18,033 nt of DNA, from contig JBFWIL010000023.1 in assembly GCA_050256015.1 (NCBI GenBank), forward strand, positions 1-18,033, given 5' to 3'. The DNA comes from JBFWIL01 sp050256015 (GTDB lineage Bacteria; Bacteroidota; Bacteroidia; Bacteroidales; Prolixibacteraceae). Of this stretch, positions 1 through 8,719 are shown in pieces. A model generated the notes under the pieces. The model saw only the letters and a program-made list of their open reading frames with translations. It did no database searches and was not told where the DNA came from. The position numbers and the translations under genes are program-made. Every line of letters begins with the position of its first letter. Positions within the stretch are counted from its first letter, which is position 1.

Positions 1-2271
1 CAGGATCTGCTTTATCAGGTTTTTTACCGGCTGGGAATAATAATCAAAGCCCATGGTGTCTTCCCGGATTTTGCGAACCTGCTCTTGTGTGAGCGGTTCA
101 AAGTTCGACAGGAAACTGTTTGGGGAAGACAAGTCCTTTTCAGCCTGCCTGTCATATCCCCTGACCACGCAATCGTCGGGCCGCTGAAATAAGCGCGATT
201 CACAGTTAGTAAGCAGTTTGACACTAAAAGAGCTGTACTGCGGGTTCAGCCCTTCCAGCCGATTGGCCGGAAGCACAACGGAAGCCGAAATGTCATCTTC
301 GACCTGCAACTTTCCGGCCGGATAAAAATCCTGCCGGAGCTGGAAAATACGCCAGGAATGGTCCAGGTCATGCCCTACCCGGAGATAATTGGTAATCAGC
401 TTCAGGTTTTGAAACTTCAGTTCATTGCCCGGGATGCCGTTAATCTGATCTACCGAGAAATATTCTCTCCAGTGATGGTCCAACTCGTTGTGGTACCGTC
501 GTTTCACAATATAAACCAGGTCTTTGATCTGCTGCGGAACCGAGCGCAGCCAGGCATTGTATTCCGCTGTATATTCTTCAGAGGGACTCAGCAGCTTGAT
601 CACCGAGCCCAGCGTTCGTCCGGGATCCAGGATTTTCCGGGATGGCCTGTCTTTCTCATACAGCACGGGAATCTTAAAACGGTTGGAAAAATCCATGTTG
701 ATAATTTTTTCCACCTCATTCAGCTGGGCAGACAAATCGGAAACAATTACCGATCCCTGAATCATCGCGTCTTTGATAGATTTGGATATTTCCGATTTTC
801 CGCCTCCCGATACAGTGCATGGCTTGTGGCAAAGCACACCTTCGGCCAGCGTTCCGGTAAGATGCCAGCGTTTCCCGTTCAGCCGTTTACGCATATTTAC
901 CCGATATCCGGAAGGAAACACGTAAATGAACTCCGGGGCCAGGCGGACGGACTGTTTTTGTCCTCCTCTTGTCCAACAGACCTTCTGATCAAAAATATTG
1001 AATTCCGAGTCCTCCGGAATATAAAGAATATGCGGAAATTTCCTGTCGACCGCGTAGCCTTCGGGACGCACCTCCATCAGGTCGCGGTAAAGTCTGACCA
1101 TCTCCCGGAAACTGAGTCCGTTCTTAGGCAACCGGTCATCTGCATGAAAACGTTCCCCCAGATCGTATGAATGAAAAGCCAGTGCCCCGCCGGCATGTTC
1201 TTCTTCGGCAAGCCCATACAGATTAGCCGAATAACTGATTTGGGTTTTGACTTCTTTCTTACAATAACCAAAATAATTATCGGCGATAATGGTCACCACT
1301 ACTCCCCGCTCGTCGCGAACCGTAATTTTGAAAGCATTTCCGTCGTTATACCGTTCATTTTTGTCTTTCCAGCACATACCGTCCTGCCGCTGCCTGCCGG
1401 TGGCGTAATCATAATGCGGCAGTCCAAGTTCTTTCTTTTTCAGCTTGACCAGATGAGGCGCCAACAGAACAAAGCCCGTATGTCCGGTCCAGCTCCCGGC
1501 ATCCAGAGCTGCATCGTTTTCCGGCAAACATGGATCGCCGGCATTCCCGAAAACCGACTCAACAAAATCCAGGTTCCCGATCAGGTTTCCCGGAGCCATG
1601 AACAAAATTTCCATGCATTTTTCGGGAATAATGCCTTCCACCCCGGGAACCACAACAGGACGGAGCAGCAGGCTGACAAACAATTCGGCCTCCTCTTTCT
1701 GTCCGGAAGTAAAGGGCAGCCGCATCAGTTCGCCGGGAGGATTCAGAGCGGCTTTCAGCAGACGGGCGAAAGTCAGCTTTGATACCGCCTTTTTATCGTG
1801 CGGTACGGGAAATCCGCCATCGCAAACATGAAAGACGCCCTGGGTGGTTCGTTTGTCACTTTTGGGGTTGTGAAGAATACCCTGGGAGGTACGGTAGGTT
1901 TTTACAATATCCGTTTCATACACCTGTTCATGGGGCGGAACAGACATCATCCGGGCCAGTCCGTGCCGGTCTAAAACAAAGGTTCCGTCCGGTAGCCCGT
2001 GGCCTGCTTCCTCAGTAAGGTCTCCTAGATAATCAGTCAGGAAGTTCTGTATCCTGCGCCCTATGGGAGAAAGATGTCCGCTCAGCAAACGACTCTGTTC
2101 CTTGTAATTACTGAGCAGGGGGGCTGCCACTTCCAGAAACTGGGCCGTACGTTCATCCTGATAACAGGGATAGCCCAGGGCGGCAAGTTTCAGATTAATA
2201 TATTGGATAATCTTTTTTTTGTTGATGGAATTTTTTTCCTCATCAATACCCGCTCCAAATGTCTTCTTCAT
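1..2271 (-). CDS. Probable PPi-dependent phosphoenolpyruvate carboxykinase (3' end beyond window)
   Basis: The minus strand is open for 757 codons from ATG at 2271 to the left edge, so the C-terminus is missing. An in-frame stop lies upstream of the ATG (2310-2308). Visible motifs are the block DNYFGYCKKEVKTQIS (about residues 331-346), then SANLYGLAEEEHAGG (348-362), and a glycine-rich loop SGGGKSEIS (about 488-496) that could serve as the PEPCK P-loop. From memory, this pattern belongs to the roughly 1,150-residue pyrophosphate-type PEP carboxykinases known from Entamoeba histolytica and Propionibacterium freudenreichii. These interconvert PEP + CO2 + Pi with oxaloacetate + PPi in the cytosol. 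If so, about 390 residues lie outside the window. It shows no similarity that I can see to ATP- or GTP-type PEPCK outside the active-site-like segments. In Bacteroidota such proteins are often labelled hypothetical. The family call is inference from motifs; that this is a real gene is near certain. Confidence 0.62.
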   Translation of the reverse strand, partial: MKKTFGAGIDEEKNSINKKKIIQYINLKLAALGYPCYQDERTAQFLEVAAPLLSNYKEQSRLLSGHLSPIGRRIQNFLTDYLGDLTEEAGHGLPDGTFVLDRHGLARMMSVPPHEQVYETDIVKTYRTSQGILHNPKSDKRTTQGVFHVCDGGFPVPHDKKAVSKLTFARLLKAALNPPGELMRLPFTSGQKEEAELFVSLLLRPVVVPGVEGIIPEKCMEILFMAPGNLIGNLDFVESVFGNAGDPCLPENDAALDAGSWTGHTGFVLLAPHLVKLKKKELGLPHYDYATGRQRQDGMCWKDKNERYNDGNAFKITVRDERGVVVTIIADNYFGYCKKEVKTQISYSANLYGLAEEEHAGGALAFHSYDLGERFHADDRLPKNGLSFREMVRLYRDLMEVRPEGYAVDRKFPHILYIPEDSEFNIFDQKVCWTRGGQKQSVRLAPEFIYVFPSGYRVNMRKRLNGKRWHLTGTLAEGVLCHKPCTVSGGGKSEISKSIKDAMIQGSVIVSDLSAQLNEVEKIINMDFSNRFKIPVLYEKDRPSRKILDPGRTLGSVIKLLSPSEEYTAEYNAWLRSVPQQIKDLVYIVKRRYHNELDHHWREYFSVDQINGIPGNELKFQNLKLITNYLRVGHDLDHSWRIFQLRQDFYPAGKLQVEDDISASVVLPANRLEGLNPQYSSFSVKLLTNCESRLFQRPDDCVVRGYDRQAEKDLSSPNSFLSNFEPLTQEQVRKIREDTMGFDYYSQPVKNLIKQIL

Positions 2272-2380
2272 ATGCAACTTGTATTTAATTTGGTCCTTTT
2301 TCCCGCTTCAAATCAATAATAAAGTTCTGAAATTCTTTCCGGAAAAACATTACCAAATGGAAAAAAAGATCACAATTTGC

Positions 2381-2388
2381 TATTTTTG
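2381..2388 (+). promoter_or_regulatory. Bacteroidetes -7 element before the SSS symporter gene
   Basis: TATTTTTG matches TAnnTTTG exactly and ends 10 bases before the ATG at 2399, which would give a very short leader. No TTTG is found at the usual 19-21 base distance upstream. The 127-bp divergent spacer (2272-2398) also contains a perfect 10-bp palindrome, TTTCCGGAAA, at 2336-2345. No convincing promoter for the minus-strand gene was found in it. Confidence 0.4.
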
Positions 2389-2398
2389 ACGGCGACAC

Positions 2399-3751
2399 AT
2401 GAAAATCACGCTGCTTATTATATACGGAATCATCCTCCTCATGCTTGGTCTGTATTCGGCCCTGCGTATCAAATCTCCCGTCGATTATTTTCTTGCCGGG
2501 AAGCGGACAGGTACGGTCCGGATAAGCGGGAGCCTGTTGGCGACTATTCTGGGCGGTTCGGCCATTCTGGGGACGGCCAACCTGGCTGTTCGGCAGGGCT
2601 GGGCCGCAGCCTGGTATCTGTTGTCGGCCTCCCTGGGGCTTTGGTTGCTGGTTCCCCTGGCAGGAAAAGTAAGCCGGCTTGGCCGGTTCACACTGACCGG
2701 CATGGTGGGACGTTTTTACGGGGAAACGGCACGGCAGACAGCTTCTGTCATCATTCCGCTGGCCTGGACCGGTGTAGTGGCAGCCCAGATGGTGGCAGCA
2801 GCCCGGATCCTGTACAGTCTGTTCGCCCTTCCCTATGCCGGAGGAGTGTTGATCGCGGGAATTGTGTTTATAGGTTATACCCTGCTGGGCGGACAGCTTT
2901 CCATTCTGAAAACCGACTTTTTGCAGGCTTTTGTCATCCTGGCCGGGCTAAGCCTGTGTGCCGTTTTGCTGGGAATACGGCCAGACATCCAATACAGTCC
3001 GCTTAAAGCCTCCTTTCCTTTTAACCCTTCTTTTTCCTTTCCGGATCTGCTGATTCTGGTACTTACCTTTTCCAGCACCTTTGTGGTGGGGCCTGATATT
3101 TATTCCCGTATATTCTGTGCGAAGAACGAACGTACTGCCCGAAACAGCGTAATTTTGGTAGCTTCCATCCTGATTCCCTTTGCTTTTTTGCTTACCGCTA
3201 TGGGGATCTTTGCCCGCGACAATCTGCCGGCCGGACAACTGCAGGGATCGGCAGCCCTGATTGAGCTGATTGACTGTTACCTGCCCGAATGGGCTGTAGG
3301 ACTTATGGCGGCAGCCCTGCTTTCAGCTGTTCTGTCTTCGGCCGACACCACGCTGCTAAATGCTTCCATGATATTGAGTGAGCTGGTTACGCCCGACATT
3401 GACAACCTCAAATCGCTGCAAACCACCCGGCTGTTCATTGTAGGAACAGGACTTGTCAGCATACTTGTCGCCATGAAAATTACCTCCATAATTGACATGC
3501 TGTTGATGGCCATGGCCGTTTATTCCGGAGCATTCATCGTTCCGCTGCTGGCAGCACTCATCGGTATACGTGTCATACCCTCCATGGGCATGCCGGCCAT
3601 GATTGCAGGCGGTTCAATAGCCCTGGCCGGGAAAATACTGACAGGAATGTATGGTTTTTCCTGGGGAAACCTGTTGATTATCTTTGCTTTTTTTATCAAC
3701 TTTTTACTGTTGACAGGGGGCCGTACCATCCGTACTAAGCGTACAGGATAA
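2399..3751 (+). CDS. Sodium:solute symporter family (SSS/SLC5-like) transporter
   Basis: A 450-residue, almost wholly hydrophobic protein with about 12-13 membrane segments, which is the usual size and layout of the SSS family. Family landmarks are GGSAILGTANLAVRQGW in the first core helix region (about 52-68), GGQLSILKTDFLQ (164-176), the cytoplasmic GPDIYSRIFCAKNERTARNS stretch (231-250), and AALLSAVLSSADTTLLNAS (305-323), the helix that normally contributes the sodium site. It should couple sodium entry to uptake of a small solute across the inner membrane. The substrate cannot be told from sequence; proline, pantothenate, sugars and carboxylates are all handled by this family. The start ATG sits directly behind a -7 element. 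It is divergent from the PEPCK-like gene and convergent with mutS2, with 44 bp and no obvious hairpin terminator between the stops. Confidence 0.88.
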   Translation: MKITLLIIYGIILLMLGLYSALRIKSPVDYFLAGKRTGTVRISGSLLATILGGSAILGTANLAVRQGWAAAWYLLSASLGLWLLVPLAGKVSRLGRFTLTGMVGRFYGETARQTASVIIPLAWTGVVAAQMVAAARILYSLFALPYAGGVLIAGIVFIGYTLLGGQLSILKTDFLQAFVILAGLSLCAVLLGIRPDIQYSPLKASFPFNPSFSFPDLLILVLTFSSTFVVGPDIYSRIFCAKNERTARNSVILVASILIPFAFLLTAMGIFARDNLPAGQLQGSAALIELIDCYLPEWAVGLMAAALLSAVLSSADTTLLNASMILSELVTPDIDNLKSLQTTRLFIVGTGLVSILVAMKITSIIDMLLMAMAVYSGAFIVPLLAALIGIRVIPSMGMPAMIAGGSIALAGKILTGMYGFSWGNLLIIFAFFINFLLLTGGRTIRTKRTG

Positions 3752-3795
3752 TGTTTTTCGCTTCCGGCTTGTTTGATGCAGCTTATTCCGCAGAG

Positions 3796-6279
3796 CTACC
3801 CCAACTCTACAATGGTTATACCGGCACCGCCAAATTGCACATGTTCATCACGGAAAGAACTGACCACCGGATCCGATTTCAGGTAATTACGGATCATCTC
3901 CTTCAGTATGCCGGTGCCTTTCCCGTGAAGAATGCGCAATTCGTTTACATTGAGCATAACGGCTTCATCCACCAGGGTGCGAACCTTGACCAGCGCCTCT
4001 TCGGCCCGCTGTCCGCGTACATCAATATCGGCCTTGAAATTCAGCCGTTTTTCGGCCAGATTGCTGTTTATGTTGGCCCGGGTACGGTTCTGCCGGCGAA
4101 TCTCCTTTCTGGCCTCATTGCCGCTTACCGGCTCCAGTCTGCTCCGGCTTACCGAACTGCGCAGCTGTCCGAAGGCCACCACCATGTTTTTTGGTCCCAC
4201 TTCCAGCACTTCTCCCACATTTTGCTGTCCCTTAATACGGACCAGATCTCCGGGTTCAGGATCCTTTGCCTGTTCTTTCGGATCGGGTTTGACGGCCGGT
4301 TTTGTCTTCTGTTTATCCTTGCGTTTTTCTCTTTTCCTGCGGATCTTTTCCATCCTGCGGTTGATCCAGACATCGTTGTCTGTGTCGCTTTTTGCAAGTT
4401 CTTCGCGAAATACCTCAAGTTCCTGACGGACAGTCCTGGTCTTTTCTTTCTCAGCCTGGCTTTCGCGGATTTCTCGAATCGTGTTTTCCACGGTTTTGTT
4501 TACTCCGTCCAGTATTTTTCCGGCCTCGGACCTGGCATCCTCCAGAATCTGTCTGCGTTCTTCTTTCAGTTTTTTCAGATCGGATTCATAGCGGACAGAG
4601 ACCTCTTCCAGCGTTTTTTCCACTTTCCGGATGCGCTGACGTTTGGATTCCCAGTAACGCTTGTCACGAAGAATGTCACGCAGGTGTTTGTCAAAATCAA
4701 TATGATCCTTCCCTATTTTGTCGGTGGCTTCCTGAAGGATTTGTTCGGGCATTCCAATTTTCCGGGCTATTTCAAAAGCAAAGGAACTACCCGGTTTCCC
4801 CGCTTCCAGCCGGAAAAGAGGTTCCATACGTCCGGTATCGTAAAGCATGGCCCCGTTTTCAATGCCCTGAGCCGAAGCAGCATAATGCTTCAGGTTGGTG
4901 TAATGGGTGGTTACCAGTCCGAATGCCCCCTGCCTGTTTAACTGTCCCAGTATGGCCTCAGCAATGGCTCCGCCCAACAAGGGTTCGGTTCCTGTGCCAA
5001 ATTCATCGATCAGAATCAGTGTTTTTGCATCGGCATATTTCAGGAAGAACTTCATATTCATGAGATGCGAACTGTAGGTGCTCAGGTCGTTCTCTATCGA
5101 CTGCTCATCGCCGATATCGATGAAAAGCCGGTCGAAAATGCCGGTCCGGCTGGTTTCATCAACAGGGATCAGCAATCCGCATTGCAGCATGTATTGCAGC
5201 AGCCCCACCGTTTTCAGACAAACCGATTTTCCTCCGGCATTGGGACCTGAAATAAGCAGGATATGCTTTTCCTCTGTCAGCCTGATATCAAGGGGCACCA
5301 CGCTCCGTTTCTCGCGTTCCAGGCTGAATTTAAGCAGCGGATGAACCGCCCGTTTCCATTCTATCAGGCATCTGTTTTCCACCACCGGTTCAATGGCCTG
5401 CATGCGAAGGGCCAGTACTGCCTTGGCCCGAAGAAAATCGATTGTCCCCATAAATTGATAGGAATAGTCCAGCTCTTCAAGATGCGGCCGTATGTCATCG
5501 GCAAATTCAATCAGGATCCGGATTATTTCCCTTTTTTCTGCATATTCCAATTCACGGATGCGGTTGTTCATTTCAACCACGGCAACCGGTTCAATAAAGG
5601 AGGTTTTCCCCGAAGCCGACTCGTCGTGAATGATCCCGTCAAGCTTCCGTTTCAACCCGGCAGCCACCGGAATTACCGGCCTCCCGTCGCGAATGGAGAC
5701 TGAAGCATCTTCCTCCACTATACCTTCCCTGCGGGCTTCCTTAAGGATACTATGCAACCGTTTGGACACCTGTCCCTGAAGGGACAACAGTTCCCGGCGA
5801 ATGCGGTCCAGTTCGGGCGAAGCCTGGTCTTTAATCTTGCCGTAGGGAGACAGGATCTGCTCGATCCTCTCGCTGACATAAGGGGATACCCGGATTTGCA
5901 ACAACAACTTCTTAAGGAAGGGATAGCGTTCTTCCGGCAGGTTCTGCAAAAAGCGCACAATGGCAGAGACGGTATCCAGCGAACGTTTCAGGTCAAAAAG
6001 TTCATGAATCTCAAGGAAACGGCCTTCCGTTCTGATCCGGGCAAGGGCCGGACGGAGATCTAAATAATAGCTGGTCGGAAAATTATCCTGTTCGGCAAGC
6101 AGTCTGGAAAATTCACCGGTCAGCGAAAGTTCAGCACGGATGATTTCCGTATTGTTACCAAAACAAACTGCATCAACCCTGTCTTTCCCCAGCGGGCTCA
6201 GACAGGCCGATTTCAGTAATTCTCGGATCCGGTCGAAACCTATTTTCGATTCAAAATTTTCCGGAAAAATCTTATTCAT
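3796..6279 (-). CDS. mutS2: MutS2-family ATPase with C-terminal Smr domain
   Basis: An 827-residue protein starting at the ATG at 6279 (MNKIFPENFES); an in-frame GTG five codons upstream is less likely. The MutS-like core and clamp helices precede the ATPase: Walker A GPNAGGKS (345-352), Walker B LILIDEFGTG (421-430) and the THY signature (458-460). A long charged coiled-coil and basic linker (about 530-670) follows, then a KOW-like strand region, and the Smr domain at about 750-827 with DVRG (753-756) and HGKGTG (785-790). Length and order are those of complete MutS2. Studied members suppress homologous recombination or act on stalled, collided ribosomes; which applies here cannot be decided. 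It lies 45 bp downstream of the receiver gene on the same strand and may be co-transcribed with it. All catalytic motifs are intact. Confidence 0.95.
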   Translation of the reverse strand: MNKIFPENFESKIGFDRIRELLKSACLSPLGKDRVDAVCFGNNTEIIRAELSLTGEFSRLLAEQDNFPTSYYLDLRPALARIRTEGRFLEIHELFDLKRSLDTVSAIVRFLQNLPEERYPFLKKLLLQIRVSPYVSERIEQILSPYGKIKDQASPELDRIRRELLSLQGQVSKRLHSILKEARREGIVEEDASVSIRDGRPVIPVAAGLKRKLDGIIHDESASGKTSFIEPVAVVEMNNRIRELEYAEKREIIRILIEFADDIRPHLEELDYSYQFMGTIDFLRAKAVLALRMQAIEPVVENRCLIEWKRAVHPLLKFSLEREKRSVVPLDIRLTEEKHILLISGPNAGGKSVCLKTVGLLQYMLQCGLLIPVDETSRTGIFDRLFIDIGDEQSIENDLSTYSSHLMNMKFFLKYADAKTLILIDEFGTGTEPLLGGAIAEAILGQLNRQGAFGLVTTHYTNLKHYAASAQGIENGAMLYDTGRMEPLFRLEAGKPGSSFAFEIARKIGMPEQILQEATDKIGKDHIDFDKHLRDILRDKRYWESKRQRIRKVEKTLEEVSVRYESDLKKLKEERRQILEDARSEAGKILDGVNKTVENTIREIRESQAEKEKTRTVRQELEVFREELAKSDTDNDVWINRRMEKIRRKREKRKDKQKTKPAVKPDPKEQAKDPEPGDLVRIKGQQNVGEVLEVGPKNMVVAFGQLRSSVSRSRLEPVSGNEARKEIRRQNRTRANINSNLAEKRLNFKADIDVRGQRAEEALVKVRTLVDEAVMLNVNELRILHGKGTGILKEMIRNYLKSDPVVSSFRDEHVQFGGAGITIVELG

Positions 6280-6324
6280 AATTACATGTACCACAATATA
6301 GCCGGAGAAAGAACCATCAGGTAA

Positions 6325-6732
6325 TTAAACGGCCCGGTTTTCCAGGTTTTTCAGTACTTCAAAAAACTGCTGGACAATAAAAGGCTTTCCTACATATGCA
6401 TCCATGCCTGCATTATAGCAATGGGCAATCACCTCCCCTTCTTCACTGGCTGTCATGGCAATAATTCTGGTTTTTTCCCGGCCGGCCAGTTCCGTTTCAT
6501 ACCGGCGAATGGCCGCTGAAGCCGCATATCCGTCAATTCCCGGCATGTGTACATCCATCAGCACAATATCGTACGGTTTTTTTCTGAATTTTTCCAGGGC
6601 CTCTTCACCGTTAACGGCCATGTCTATTTCCCTGATCCGGTTTTTCAATAACAGCATAACCACTTTTCGGTTAATCGGATTGTCATCGACTACCAGCAGG
6701 CTTTGATTCTGGAAATCAACGTCAGTTGTCAT
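6325..6732 (-). CDS. Single-domain (CheY-like) response regulator
   Basis: 135 residues consisting of only a receiver domain. The acidic pair is D16/D17 in LLVVDDNPINRK, the phosphoacceptor is D60 in VLMDVHMPGIDGY, the switch threonine is T94 in IAMTAS, and the conserved lysine is K116 in VGKPF. The NPINRK sequence and the DVHMPxxDG form resemble receivers found in hybrid histidine kinases and phosphorelays. There is no output domain, so it must act by protein contact or as a phosphate shuttle or sink. No kinase is adjacent. It lies between an amino-acid symporter (79 bp upstream) and mutS2 (45 bp downstream), and neither suggests its pathway. An ACCAA-TATT-TTGGT dyad (6775-6788) sits in the upstream gap. 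The nearest kinase without a dedicated regulator is the CBS kinase about 3 kb away. Confidence 0.93.
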   Translation of the reverse strand: MTTDVDFQNQSLLVVDDNPINRKVVMLLLKNRIREIDMAVNGEEALEKFRKKPYDIVLMDVHMPGIDGYAASAAIRRYETELAGREKTRIIAMTASEEGEVIAHCYNAGMDAYVGKPFIVQQFFEVLKNLENRAV

Positions 6733-6811
6733 TCGCTTTTTCTTCGGTATTTCGGGCGCAAGTTACAAATTTTAACCAATATTTTGGTAAAGACAGTCTT
6801 CCTGATCCGCC

Positions 6812-8491
6812 TTATTCAACCGGGGACGTTTCATTCGAAAATTTCCCGGCATATTCCTCCCAGAAACTCTTAACCTCGGCTTTCATTTCTCTGCGCAGCA
6901 ACAGAATACCGACCAGGTTAGGAATGGTCATCAGGGCAACCGTAATCCCTGAAAAGATCCAGATCAGTGTAGTATCTGTGAAAGAAGCCAGGAAAAAACC
7001 GGCTACGTAAATAATATGATAACAGATCACTCCTTTTTTACCAAACAAAAAGGTAACTGCCCGATCGCCGTAATAGGACCAGGAAATCGCTGTGGAAAAG
7101 GCAAACAGCAACAATCCGGCAGCCACAATATATTTCCCGAAAGGGCCGAACCAGCTTCGGCTGAATGCCTCCGTGGTAAGCGGAGCGCTGTGTATCAGAG
7201 ACTTACCAAGCAAAACTAGGTTTTCATCCCCCGCCAGCTTGCCTCCTATTACCCGTATTTTGCCGGAATAGAGGCTGTTGCCCGAAAGTACCCGCACGCT
7301 TTCGGCTACCGAACGGGCATGCAAGATCGTAACCGTATTCTGAATTGCTCCGTTTTTGACCGAAAGCTCTCCGTCAAACAGCGGCAGATTCTCTTTGCCT
7401 GTTATGAAACTAAATAATTTTTTCTGATCCTGCGGATCAGTATCGGAATAGGTAGCAGAAAGCACCTGCAGGTCGGTTCGTTGGAACCGGTTTTCGATTT
7501 TGTCTTTCCACACACCTGACGATAAGATTACCAATCCGGTTAACATACAGATGATTACCGTATCGATAAAGGGTTCCAGCAGGGCAACAAGTCCTTCCGA
7601 AACAGGTTCATGGGCTTTGGCTGCCGCATGGGCTATAGGGGCGGATCCCTGTCCGGCCTCATTCGAAAAAAGTCCGCGGTTCACTCCCCTGTTAAAGGCA
7701 AAAGAAAAGCCTGCTCCCAGAAATCCGCCGGCAGCAGCGGTACCCTTAAACACATCCCGAAAAACGGACAGAAAAGCAGGCACAATGTTCTGATAGTTGA
7801 AAGCAACAACCACCAAAGCCCCGAAAAAATAAATAAGGGTCATAAGGGGAACCAGCCGGGAAGTAACCCGGGCGATCCGTTTAATGCCCCCGATAATTAC
7901 ACCACCAAGCAACAGGGCCAGTACTCCGCCCGTCAGTACTTTATTGATTCCGAAGGTGGAAAATACAGCATTGGAAATGGAATTAATCTGAGGCAGATTT
8001 CCCGTGCCAAATGAAGAGAAGATTGTAGCCACAGCAAAAAGAACGGCCATCCAGCGAATACCCAGACGGTTTTTCAGGTAGTACATCGGACCGCCGGCTA
8101 CGGTGCCGTCGGCAGTGATTTCCCGGTATTTATGAGAAAGGGTTACCTCAACAAATTTCGTGGTCATTCCAATCAGTGCTGTAACCAGCATCCAGAACAG
8201 CGCAGCAGGTCCGCCCAGATGAATGGCCAGGGCCACTCCGGCTATGTTACCTGTTCCCACAGTTCCCGAAAGCGCCGTGGTAAGCGATTCAAAATGCGTG
8301 GTGTCTCCCTGGTCTCCTTTCCGGTCAAATTCTCCGCGCACAATGCGCAAGGCATGTTTTAAATACCGGAATTGCGGAAATTTCAGATAGATCGTAAAGA
8401 ACAATCCGGTACCCAGCAACAGGTAAACAAACCAATTGCTTCCTCCGATACAGCTGTCGATTAAGGAAAGAATTTCATTCAGTTTGCTCAT
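6812..8491 (-). CDS. Alanine/glycine:cation symporter (AGCS family) with an extra soluble insert
   Basis: A 559-residue inner-membrane transporter. The AGCS hallmarks are SGTVGTGNIAGVALAI (75-90), FVEVTLSHKYRE (113-123) and NRGLFSNEAGQGSAP (271-285), followed by LFAFSTAISWSYYGDRA (462-478). The family imports alanine or glycine together with sodium or protons. Between the helix ending at SSGVW (about 328) and the helix near 450 there is a hydrophilic segment of about 100 residues (roughly 330-440). Standard bacterial members have only a short loop there, as I recall the family, which explains a length above the usual 440-500. The segment alternates beta-like stretches, suggesting a small folded domain. 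The start ATG at 8491 is the first in frame. The gene is divergent from the acidic-protein gene, and I found only a poor promoter match (TATTTTAG) upstream. Confidence 0.93.
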   Translation of the reverse strand: MSKLNEILSLIDSCIGGSNWFVYLLLGTGLFFTIYLKFPQFRYLKHALRIVRGEFDRKGDQGDTTHFESLTTALSGTVGTGNIAGVALAIHLGGPAALFWMLVTALIGMTTKFVEVTLSHKYREITADGTVAGGPMYYLKNRLGIRWMAVLFAVATIFSSFGTGNLPQINSISNAVFSTFGINKVLTGGVLALLLGGVIIGGIKRIARVTSRLVPLMTLIYFFGALVVVAFNYQNIVPAFLSVFRDVFKGTAAAGGFLGAGFSFAFNRGVNRGLFSNEAGQGSAPIAHAAAKAHEPVSEGLVALLEPFIDTVIICMLTGLVILSSGVWKDKIENRFQRTDLQVLSATYSDTDPQDQKKLFSFITGKENLPLFDGELSVKNGAIQNTVTILHARSVAESVRVLSGNSLYSGKIRVIGGKLAGDENLVLLGKSLIHSAPLTTEAFSRSWFGPFGKYIVAAGLLLFAFSTAISWSYYGDRAVTFLFGKKGVICYHIIYVAGFFLASFTDTTLIWIFSGITVALMTIPNLVGILLLRREMKAEVKSFWEEYAGKFSNETSPVE

Positions 8492-8581
8492 AAACAGGAT
8501 CTGAAAAAATAAAAATAACGACTAAAATAATATTTTTGATTCAGATTGTTCGCAACGAGCTTTGTTTTTGTACATATATCT

Positions 8582-8633
8582 TCACATGTCCCGAATGTGA
8601 CCTGTATTTTTTCCAGGCAGTGAAAAATACAGG
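8582..8633. repeat. Two adjacent dyads in the divergent spacer
   Basis: TCACAT (8582-8587) and ATGTGA (8595-8600) form a perfect 6-bp inverted repeat around 7 bases. Directly next to it, CCTGTATTTTT (8601-8611) and AAAAATACAGG (8623-8633) form a perfect 11-bp inverted repeat around 11 bases. They lie between the AGCS symporter start (8491, -) and the acidic-protein start (8720, +). The first looks like a protein-binding dyad; the second could be a hairpin in a leader RNA, since a plus-strand TATTTTTG at 8531-8538 could start such a transcript. Function is inferred only from symmetry. Confidence 0.5.
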
Positions 8634-8686
8634 AAGGATATTTTCATATATTTCCGTCAAATGCAGATTTTGAATTTGTTTTTAGC

Positions 8687-8694
8687 TATTTTTG
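8687..8694 (+). promoter_or_regulatory. -7 promoter element before the acidic-protein gene
   Basis: TATTTTTG fits TAnnTTTG exactly and ends 25 bases before the ATG at 8720. The nearest upstream TTTG (8669-8672) is only 14 bases away, less than the usual 19-21, so the upstream element is weak or absent. Confidence 0.45.
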
Positions 8695-8719
8695 TTTAAA
8701 CAATTAAACAGCTTCAGCC

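Noticed and set aside
358..1782. Long plus-strand ORFs of 270 and 203 codons opposite the PEPCK-like gene
   Set aside because: They lie entirely antisense to a 757-codon open frame with clear protein motifs; their translations show no domain and are a by-product of the codon bias of the real gene.
3751..4941. 396-codon plus-strand ORF opposite mutS2
   Set aside because: It is antisense to the intact Smr, linker and ATPase coding region of mutS2 and has a low-quality Phe-rich translation typical of a shadow frame.
6280..6294. GTG start five codons upstream for mutS2
   Set aside because: The ATG at 6279 gives the normal MutS2 N-terminus; the extra residues have no support.
8582..8600. Possible CRP/FNR-type site
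   Set aside because: The half-sites are in the everted order (TCACAT...ATGTGA) and the spacing differs from TGTGA-N6-TCACA, so I list it only as a dyad.
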